Assembly (NCBI GenBank): GCA_030040755.1 | Contig: JASHTC010000098.1 | Coordinates: forward strand, 1-5,389 | Reading direction: 5' to 3' | DNA: 5,389 nucleotides | Source of the DNA: Thermoplasmata archaeon | GTDB taxonomy: Archaea; Thermoplasmatota; Thermoplasmata; Lutacidiplasmatales; UBA184 | Shown: one piece after another, positions 1-4,864 of the stretch | Position numbering within the stretch: position 1 is the stretch's first letter | Layout of the letters: each line of letters starts with the position of its first letter | Program-made: the position numbers and the translations under genes | Notes under the pieces: generated by a model | What the model saw: the letters and a program-made list of their open reading frames with translations, nothing else | Told to the model about the DNA's origin: nothing | Database searches by the model: none

Positions 1-747
1 GCGGAGGCCGATGCGCTCGAGCGCGGCCCGCGCCTCGACGCGCTCGGCCGACCCGACGGGGTCGACCGGTCCGCCCCCCACGGAGCGGGGGCCGTCCCCG
101 CGGTCGACCACGAACGCGGCGGTGTCGCACCGGCCGCAGGCGGCCGCGACGCGTCCCCCGACGCCGCCCGCTCCGAGCACCCGCGCGATCAATCCGACCT
201 CCCGGCCGGTGGCGCCGGCCGACCGGGCCGACTCGCACAGGTGCCCGAACTCCTCGGGGGAGACTCCGGGGGGCGGCATCGCGAGGGCGCGCAAGGCGCC
301 CGGGGAGACCAGCAGGAGGAGCAGGTCCTGGGGTCCGAGGCCCTCGGCGATCTCCGTGATGGCCCGCACGACCCCCTCGGCCGCCGCTAGCCCCGGGAGG
401 CCCAGCGGGACCCGCTCGCCCCGGAACGGGAGCTCGTCCGAGACCTCCTCCGGTCCGGCCAGGAACCCCTGGGTCAGGCGGTCACCGACCGCGTGGAGGG
501 CGCCGAGCGCCATCGAGTTGGCGGCGTTGCCGAGCGCGATGAACGCGACCTGCCGGTAGCGTCGGTCGGCGACGAACCGGTTGCCGACCCGCAGCACGCC
601 CTCCTCGCGCCGGAGCGCGGCCCGGACGCACCGGTAGGCGTCGGCCGCCGTGACGGCCGCCTGGTAGGCCCCCCGCGGGACCGGGTCCGGCCCCTTGGGC
701 TCGGGTTCCTCCGGCGGGAACGGTTCCCAGGGGAACTGGCCGATCAC
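1..747 (-). CDS. Divergent glycerate 2-kinase (DUF4147/GckA-like) protein, N-terminal domain, cut by window edge
   Basis: The 249 visible codons are open to the left edge, so the C-terminal MOFRL part lies outside. Recognition rests on the ordered pattern of the glycerate 2-kinase/TtuD-like family. A helical N-terminus (about 27-65) is followed by ALGNAANSMALGAL (71-84), where the family has a GKAAxxMA motif, then GDRLTQGFLA (88-97). Next come LGPQDLLLLLVSPGALRAL (136-154), PPPGVSPEEF (158-167), SAGATGREV (176-184), GGRVAAA (197-203), a VVDRGDG turn (213-219), GGGPVDP (224-230) and a closing ALERIGL. Active members phosphorylate D-glycerate to 2-phosphoglycerate in the cytoplasm. Here the catalytic Lys of GKAA is Asn74, the GGGSAL loop reads PGALRAL, and the NTVRKHLSxxKGGR segment has lost Asn, Lys-His and Lys, so kinase activity is doubtful. 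GTG at 747 is the only usable in-frame start after the upstream stop. It adds a proline/glutamate-rich N-terminus (about 6-26). No Shine-Dalgarno precedes it. Family assignment is fairly sure; function is not. Confidence 0.75.
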   Translation of the reverse strand, partial: MIGQFPWEPFPPEEPEPKGPDPVPRGAYQAAVTAADAYRCVRAALRREEGVLRVGNRFVADRRYRQVAFIALGNAANSMALGALHAVGDRLTQGFLAGPEEVSDELPFRGERVPLGLPGLAAAEGVVRAITEIAEGLGPQDLLLLLVSPGALRALAMPPPGVSPEEFGHLCESARSAGATGREVGLIARVLGAGGVGGRVAAACGRCDTAAFVVDRGDGPRSVGGGPVDPVGSAERVEARAALERIGLR

Positions 748-799
748 GTTCGAGTCATTCGACCGCGGGGAATACGGTAGCGGGCGCCCTCCGGGTCAT
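744..799 (-). promoter_or_regulatory. Chain of overlapping start/stop codons linking the oxidoreductase gene to the kinase-like gene
   Basis: The TGA of the upstream oxidoreductase (798-796) overlaps an ATG (799-797) that opens a 14-codon ORF, MTRRAPATVFPAVE. Its TGA (757-755) overlaps a second ATG (758-756) opening a 4-codon ORF, MTRT. That TGA (746-744) overlaps the GTG (747-745) start of the kinase-like gene. All three junctions are 4-base overlaps (ATGA, ATGA, GTGA). The gap has no good ribosome binding site next to the GTG, so re-initiating ribosomes could cross it this way. That role is inference, and coincidence is possible. A weak AT-rich stretch (GTATTC on the minus strand, 775-770) lies about 26 bases upstream of the GTG and could instead be a poor TATA element. 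Confidence 0.4.
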
Positions 800-1962
800 C
801 CGAGCTGCAGCCGCTCGACCGCCGCCGGCGCCCGCGGTCCGAAGAACCGCTGGGGGCCGAACTGCTCCGGGTCGAGGTCCGAGGGCGTACGGAGGACGGC
901 GTCGGCGACCCGACGGCTCGCCGCGGGGGCGAGCATGAACCCGTGGCCGCCGAAGCCGTGGGCGTGGACGAAACCGGGGAGCCGGGGGTCCTCGCCGATC
1001 ACGGGGAACCCGTCGGGGGTGTCGTCGTAGAACCCCGACCACGCCCGGAGGACGTTCAGGCCGCCGAGTCGCGGGACGAGGGCGGTGAGCGTGCGGGCCA
1101 TCCGGGGGAGGAACTCGGGCGAGGTGGACATTCCGCCGGTCGTCCCGGGCGGATGGTGCATCGTGAGCCCGCCGACGATCTCCCCCCGCATCGTCTGGCT
1201 GAAGTAGAGCCCGTCGGAGACGCGCACGACCATCGGGTCGAGGAACGGGCGCATCGGCTCGAGGGCCAGGATCTCGTGCCGCGTCGCGACGTTGGGGACC
1301 TCGACGCCCGCGCGTCGAGCGAACTCGCCGGACCAGCCGCCCGCCGCGTTCACGACCCGGGGGGTAGCGACCGGGCCGGCCGAGGTGACGAGGCCCGCGA
1401 CGTGTCCGTCCTTCGAGGTGACGCCGGTCGCGTCGACGCCGAGGAGGACCTCGACCCCGAGGGCGCGCGCGGCCTCGTAGACCCCCCAGATCGCCGGGAA
1501 CGGGTAGAGGGTGCCGTCGCTCCCGAGGTAGGCCCCTCCGACCACCGCGCCCGGCGCGATGCCGTCGACGCGGCGGGCGACCCCCTCCGGGTCCAGGATC
1601 CGGGCATCCAGGCCTTCGGAGCGCACGAGCTGCGATACCGTGGTCAGGCGGGCGAGCTCGGCGGGCGTCTCGGCGAGGAAGAGGTAGCCGGACTGGCGGA
1701 ACCAGATGTTGTAGCCGAACTCCCGGCCGAACCGACGGTAGGCGGCGACCGATTCCCGGGCGAGCCGGACCGTCGCCCGGGTATCCCACTGCTGCCGGAC
1801 TCCGCCGCCGTTGCGACCGCTCGCCCCTCCGGAGAGGAACCCGCGGTCGACGACCAGGATGGGACCGGCCCCGGCCCGGGCGAGTTGGTAAGCCGTGAAC
1901 AGGCCGACGATCCCGGCGCCGACGATCGTGACCGCGTAGGCGGCCCGCCGCGGGGAGGTCAT
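796..1962 (-). CDS. FAD-dependent DAO-family oxidoreductase, catalytic subunit (HcnC/SoxB/proline dehydrogenase beta type)
   Basis: The 388-residue protein is full length for small DAO-fold subunits. Seen directly: an N-terminal FAD Rossmann motif IVGAGIVG (13-20) ending in an acidic VVDR (37-40); ASGRNGGGVRQQW (47-59), the FAD-contacting loop of sarcosine oxidase beta and dye-linked proline dehydrogenase beta relatives; WSGFYDDTPDGFPVIGE (308-324); and HGFGGHGFMLAP (335-346), the C-terminal FAD/substrate signature. No signal peptide or membrane span is visible. Such subunits oxidise the C-N bond of a secondary amine or amino acid and pass electrons to a partner subunit carrying FAD and Fe-S. 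The gene immediately upstream encodes that partner. Their ATGA overlap (1959-1962) and GAGGAG just before the ATG indicate translational coupling and 1:1 production. The frame is open for 500 codons further upstream, but the start is set at ATG 1962 because the upstream stretch is antisense-like shadow of the partner gene. Substrate (proline, hydroxyproline, sarcosine, glycine, opine) cannot be read from sequence. Confidence 0.88.
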   Translation of the reverse strand: MTSPRRAAYAVTIVGAGIVGLFTAYQLARAGAGPILVVDRGFLSGGASGRNGGGVRQQWDTRATVRLARESVAAYRRFGREFGYNIWFRQSGYLFLAETPAELARLTTVSQLVRSEGLDARILDPEGVARRVDGIAPGAVVGGAYLGSDGTLYPFPAIWGVYEAARALGVEVLLGVDATGVTSKDGHVAGLVTSAGPVATPRVVNAAGGWSGEFARRAGVEVPNVATRHEILALEPMRPFLDPMVVRVSDGLYFSQTMRGEIVGGLTMHHPPGTTGGMSTSPEFLPRMARTLTALVPRLGGLNVLRAWSGFYDDTPDGFPVIGEDPRLPGFVHAHGFGGHGFMLAPAASRRVADAVLRTPSDLDPEQFGPQRFFGPRAPAAVERLQLG

Positions 1963-3641
1963 CGCTCCTCGGACGGGGCCATCTGAGGCTCCAGCGCCGC
2001 GAGCGCGGCGAGGGGCGTCGGATGGACGGGCGGACGCTGCGTGGAGTAGCCGACCTCGGACGGCGCGCGGCCCTCGTGGAGCGCGAGGACCAGCAGCGCG
2101 TCGGGCAGGCAGTACCGTCCCTGGCAGAGTCCGGTGCCGAGCCCCGAGTACCGCTTCGCGACCTCGACCCCGCGGTACCCGCCGGCCGTCACCGCCTCGA
2201 GCTCCTTGAGGAGGATGTCCTCGCACGGGCAGGCGACCCATCGCCCCGGGCGCGGACGCCGGAGGAGCTCGCGGTAGTACCCCTCGAACTCCCCCGGGCC
2301 GGCCTCCGGGCGACTCGCGTCGACCGGACCGGCGGGCAGCGCTCCGAGGAGCGAGCGCGCGGCGCGGTCTCCGCTGAGCGGAGAGGCGGCGCCGCGGGCA
2401 CCGGCGACCGAGCCGACCGCCCAGAGCCCGGGCACCGACGTCCGCCCCGCCGGGTCGACCTCGGGGAAGTAGGCGCCCGGATCGCCGTGCCACCGCATGC
2501 GGGTCCCGACCTGGAACAACACGGGTACGTTCGGGACCCGTCGATGGGCCAGCACGACCGCGTCGCACGCAACGCGGGAGACCGTACCGGACCCGCGGGC
2601 GACCAGCTCGACCGACCGCACGCGGGACCGACCGTGAGCCCGCACGAGCAGGGAGCGGGGGTAGATCTCGACCCCGGCGTCGGAGCAGACCCGCACGAGC
2701 TCGGGGGGGACGACCCCGGGGGCGACCAACGCGCTCACCTGGGCCTCCAGCCGCCGGACCACTTCGGCGGCCCGGTCGCCGGCCCCGAAGACGATGGCCG
2801 CCCGGAACGGAGGCGGGCCGCCGCGCGGGGCCATCGCCAGCGCCCCGTCGGCGGTCATGACGCCGGGACGGTCGTTGGAGCCGAACAGGAGCGAGGCATC
2901 GTAGCTGCCGACCGCGACGACGACCCGCTGCGCGCGGAGCAGGAGGCCCCGGGCCGGCTCGGTGTAGGCGAGCACCTCGAACGGGCGCGCCCCGTCCGCG
3001 GGCCGCGGCGGCAGGAAGCTGACGGTCGTTCGGGTAAGGAGCTCCGCCCCCGAGACCGGCTCGAGGGAACGCGCCCGGTCGATGACGAGCGGGGACCCTC
3101 CCGCGGCGACCAAGCGGGCGGCGCACGCCCGGCCGGCGCGTCCGGCCCCGAGGATCAGCACGTCGACCGACCGCACCTCGGGAGGGGCCCGGAGCCGCGC
3201 GGCGCTCTCGGAGGACGGGGGGGCGCCGAACCCGGTGAGGCGACGCACGACGAACTGGTAGAATCGGGTCGCCCAGGCCGGCCGGCGGAATCCATGCAGG
3301 GTGTCGAGGCCGGACGGGAAGAGGAGGTCGAACCCGGCGAGGGCGTCGAAACGACGCGACGGCCATCCGTTCTCGGTCTCGACCCGGTCCCCCTCGGCCG
3401 GCTCGTACCGGCACGCCCGCACGTTCGGGCGCCCATTGACCCGCACGAGGCAGTTCGTGCACTGGCCGAGGCCGCAGAGAGGGGCGCGCGGGCGGTGGTA
3501 GTGCGGGGAGCGCTGGAGGTTCGGCAACCCGTCGCGGAGGAGCACGTCGAGGACGCTGTCGCCGGGACGCGCCTCGCGCGGCCGTCCCTCGAACGAGAAC
3601 CGCGGGCCGGCCGGCTCGACCATCTCGGAATCGGCGGTCAC
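1959..3641 (-). CDS. Fused [2Fe-2S]-FAD-[2Fe-2S] oxidoreductase subunit (sarcosine oxidase alpha N-terminal half / HcnA-HcnB fusion)
   Basis: From the GTG at 3641 the protein has 560 residues. Domains in order: a plant-type [2Fe-2S] ferredoxin-like domain (about 12-90) with Cys56, Cys61, Cys64 and Cys77 (CGLGQCTNC, then NVRAC); a linker with ENGWPSRRFD (90-99) and GFRRPAW, as in sarcosine oxidase alpha; a pyridine-nucleotide-disulfide-type FAD domain with LILGAGRAG (162-170), a second nucleotide motif VFGAGDRAA (284-292) and VPGLWAVGSVAG (403-414); and a C-terminal BFD-like [2Fe-2S] domain with CPC (471-473) and CQGRYC (506-511). It should relay electrons from the DAO-type partner encoded immediately downstream. 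Unlike full sarcosine oxidase alpha (about 950-1000 residues), it stops after the BFD domain and has no aminomethyltransferase-like folate domain. GGAGG at 3646-3650, four bases before the GTG, favours this start. ATG at 3623 (Met7) is the alternative and fits the nearest TATA-like element better. Confidence 0.9.
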   Translation of the reverse strand: MTADSEMVEPAGPRFSFEGRPREARPGDSVLDVLLRDGLPNLQRSPHYHRPRAPLCGLGQCTNCLVRVNGRPNVRACRYEPAEGDRVETENGWPSRRFDALAGFDLLFPSGLDTLHGFRRPAWATRFYQFVVRRLTGFGAPPSSESAARLRAPPEVRSVDVLILGAGRAGRACAARLVAAGGSPLVIDRARSLEPVSGAELLTRTTVSFLPPRPADGARPFEVLAYTEPARGLLLRAQRVVVAVGSYDASLLFGSNDRPGVMTADGALAMAPRGGPPPFRAAIVFGAGDRAAEVVRRLEAQVSALVAPGVVPPELVRVCSDAGVEIYPRSLLVRAHGRSRVRSVELVARGSGTVSRVACDAVVLAHRRVPNVPVLFQVGTRMRWHGDPGAYFPEVDPAGRTSVPGLWAVGSVAGARGAASPLSGDRAARSLLGALPAGPVDASRPEAGPGEFEGYYRELLRRPRPGRWVACPCEDILLKELEAVTAGGYRGVEVAKRYSGLGTGLCQGRYCLPDALLVLALHEGRAPSEVGYSTQRPPVHPTPLAALAALEPQMAPSEER

Positions 3642-3645
3642 CGCC

Positions 3646-3650
3646 CCTCC
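3646..3650 (-). promoter_or_regulatory. Shine-Dalgarno site GGAGG for the 560-residue oxidoreductase subunit
   Basis: On the minus strand GGAGGGGCG runs directly into the GTG at 3641, leaving four bases between GGAGG and the start codon. It supports GTG 3641 over ATG 3623, for which this site would lie about 22 bases away. It also implies a transcript that begins upstream of 3650. Confidence 0.5.
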
Positions 3651-3652
3651 GA

Positions 3653-3659
3653 CTATTTA
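3653..3659 (-). promoter_or_regulatory. TATA-like element TAAATAG, possible promoter of the minus-strand operon
   Basis: This is one of only two AT-rich patches in the intergenic region. Read on the minus strand it is GTAAATAG. An archaeal TATA box normally sits about 26 bases upstream of the transcription start, which would put that start near 3630. The message would then begin inside the GTG-started reading frame and use ATG 3623. This conflicts with the Shine-Dalgarno at 3646-3650, so either the start is ATG 3623 or the promoter is the palindromic TATA box at 3739-3746. Confidence 0.35.
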
Positions 3660-3676
3660 CTCTAGGGCCACCGCGG

Positions 3677-3717
3677 GTCGGCCGACGGCCTACCGGAGCG
3701 CGGCGCGAGCTCCGTAG
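3677..3717. repeat. Two inverted repeats between the divergent genes, candidate operator or leader hairpin
   Basis: GTCGGCCGAC at 3677-3686 is a perfect 10-base palindrome. Directly beside it, CTACCGGAGC (3690-3699) pairs with GCTCCGTAG (3709-3717). It is complementary over nine bases with a single bulged C and a 9-base loop. Both lie between the two TATA-like elements, where a dimeric regulator could control either direction. If the minus-strand transcript starts about 25 bases from the palindromic TATA box, it would begin near 3717 and its 5' end would fold into the longer hairpin. In such GC-rich DNA short palindromes also arise by chance. Confidence 0.4.
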
Positions 3718-3738
3718 CTGGGTCGGTCGTAGGGAGGG

Positions 3739-3746
3739 CTATATAG
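3739..3746 (+). promoter_or_regulatory. TATA box CTATATAG of the AbrB-PhoU gene
   Basis: CTATATAG stands out in otherwise GC-rich DNA. Its centre is about 26 bases upstream of the ATG at 3769, the usual archaeal TATA-to-start distance, so transcription would begin at or next to the start codon (leaderless message). The octamer is its own reverse complement and could in principle also drive the opposite strand. The purine-rich AGGGAGGG just before it, on the plus strand, would be in the position of a BRE, which normally sets direction. Confidence 0.65.
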
Positions 3747-3752
3747 ATGGCC

Positions 3753-3758
3753 GGAGGT
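3753..3758 (+). promoter_or_regulatory. Possible Shine-Dalgarno GGAGGT before the AbrB-PhoU ATG
   Basis: GGAGGT lies 10 bases before ATG 3769. It would serve that start if transcription began upstream of 3753, but would be absent from the message if the TATA box at 3739-3746 gives a leaderless transcript. It overlaps the alternative GTG at 3757 and is too close to serve that codon. The site therefore argues for ATG 3769 over GTG 3757. Confidence 0.35.
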
Positions 3759-3768
3759 GCGGCCGCCG

Positions 3769-4836
3769 ATGCGAGCGAGCGGGGGATTCCACGGACGTCG
3801 GATCCAGAAGACCGGCGGGTCGACCTTCATCGTCTCCCTACCCAAGAACTGGGTGATCGCCCGGGGGCTCGACGCGGGGGATGTGCTGTTCTTCACGCCC
3901 CGCGCCGACGGCTCGATGACCGTCTTCCCGGACGCGGCGAGCGGGGGCGAAGCGGAGCGTCGGGTCGTGGAGGTCTCGAACGACGACGAGCCGGACCACC
4001 TGTTCCGGCGGCTGGTCGCCGAGTACATCGCGGGGTACCCGCTGCTCGACATTCGCACGGACGGGCGCATGAATTCCCGCACGCGCGAGGTGGTGCGCAG
4101 CTTCGCCCAACGCATGATCGGCCCCGAGATCCTCGAGGAGACGGCCGAGTCCGTGATCCTCCAGGACGTCGTCGGCCCGAACCCGTTGCCGATCCCTTCC
4201 GTCATCCGACGGATGCACCAGATGGTCCGCTCGATGCAGAGCGACGCGATGACCGCCTTCCGCAGCCGCGACGCGTCCATCGCGAAGGACGTCATCGACC
4301 GCGACTGGGAGGTCGACCGTCTCCACTGGTTCCTCGAGAAGCAGGTCACGACCGCCCTGCGCGACGCGCGGGTGCTGGCGACGATCGACCTCACGCTGCC
4401 GGAGTGCTCGACCTACCTGCTCGCCTCCCGGGTGCTCGAGCGGATCGCCGACCACGCGGTCCGGATCGCGGAGACGGTGTCGATCCTCGGCAAGGACCGG
4501 ACCCCCGAGCGTCTCGCCGGCGAGCTCGACCGGATGAGCGCGGCCGCCGCCAGCACGGTCGCGGACGCGCTCGACAGCCTCGACCGGGGGGACATCGGCA
4601 AGGCGAACGACGTCATCGACGCCGCGCACGCCCTGACCCGGTCCCGGGAGAAGCTCCTCCACGAGATCGCCAGCAAGCAGGGCCGTCTCGCGGTCGGGCT
4701 CGCCTACGTCCTCGAGAGCCTCGAGCGGATCGCCTACTACGCGAGCGACCTCGCCGAGATCGCGATCGACCGGGCGGTCGAGGTCGCCGGACGCCCGACC
4801 GAGACGACGCCCGCCGAGAAGATAGCGGCCGCCTAG
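3769..4836 (+). CDS. Archaeal PhoU-family regulator with N-terminal SpoVT/AbrB-like domain
   Basis: The protein has 355 residues from ATG 3769. Residues about 8-53 form an AbrB-like swapped-hairpin domain containing RRIQKTGGSTFIVSLPKNWV, the hallmark N-terminus of archaeal PhoU-like proteins. The rest is helical, with two PhoU repeats. Acidic metal-binding type motifs are seen at DRDWEVDRLHWFLEKQ (177-192) and LERIADHAVRIAE (223-235), and a related LESLERIAYYASDLAE at 315-330. Bacterial PhoU links phosphate uptake through PstSCAB to signalling. In archaea the AbrB fusion suggests direct DNA binding, but targets are mostly unknown. No Pst transporter is visible here. The gene is divergent from the oxidoreductase operon and shares a 127-base promoter region with it, so control of that operon, or of itself, is possible but unproven. 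GTG 3757 would add four residues. ATG is preferred because it fits the TATA spacing and the usual family N-terminus. Confidence 0.9.
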   Translation: MRASGGFHGRRIQKTGGSTFIVSLPKNWVIARGLDAGDVLFFTPRADGSMTVFPDAASGGEAERRVVEVSNDDEPDHLFRRLVAEYIAGYPLLDIRTDGRMNSRTREVVRSFAQRMIGPEILEETAESVILQDVVGPNPLPIPSVIRRMHQMVRSMQSDAMTAFRSRDASIAKDVIDRDWEVDRLHWFLEKQVTTALRDARVLATIDLTLPECSTYLLASRVLERIADHAVRIAETVSILGKDRTPERLAGELDRMSAAAASTVADALDSLDRGDIGKANDVIDAAHALTRSREKLLHEIASKQGRLAVGLAYVLESLERIAYYASDLAEIAIDRAVEVAGRPTETTPAEKIAAA

Positions 4837-4850
4837 GACCGAGGCCGGTC
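4837..4850. terminator. Short GC hairpin in the convergent gap, possible weak terminator
   Basis: GACCG-AGGC-CGGTC starts immediately after the PhoU-like stop codon and forms a perfect 5-bp stem with a 4-base loop. It occupies half of the 28 bases separating two convergent genes. There is no T-run on either side, and archaeal termination depends mainly on T-tracts, so a terminator role is uncertain. Confidence 0.25.
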
Positions 4851-4864
4851 GCACCGCGACGGGC

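Noticed and set aside
11..559. 182-codon plus-strand open frame near the left edge
   Set aside because: Its translation is Ser/Arg/Pro/Thr-rich without motifs. The opposite strand encodes a recognisable glycerate-kinase-family protein across the same bases.
1..747. Kinase-like gene as a decayed pseudogene
   Set aside because: The frame is open over all 249 visible codons and the family pattern continues in a single frame, so substitution of motifs rather than decay is the better reading, though the missing C-terminal part leaves this open.
755..799. 14-codon ORF as an independent small protein gene
   Set aside because: It is too short and has no recognisable character. It is recorded only as part of a possible translational relay.
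943..1986. 347-codon plus-strand open frame opposite the DAO-family gene
   Set aside because: Composition is typical of an antisense shadow, with no domain pattern, while the minus strand has full FAD-enzyme signatures.
1963..3462. 500-codon in-frame upstream extension of the DAO-family gene
   Set aside because: The extension is Arg/Pro/Gly-rich shadow of the overlapping subunit gene. The FAD motif begins 13 residues after ATG 1962, which is the expected N-terminus.
2022..3665. 547-codon open frame on the plus strand, antisense to the fused oxidoreductase gene
   Set aside because: Its translation is a low-complexity run of Arg, Gly, Asp, Glu and Pro with no recognisable motif. In such GC-rich DNA the frame opposite a real gene stays open by codon bias. 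The minus strand carries clear cofactor motifs.
3838..4854. 338-codon minus-strand open frame opposite the PhoU-like gene
   Set aside because: The translation is a mirror of PhoU codons with no motif. The plus strand has a TATA box, a good start and a full AbrB-PhoU architecture.
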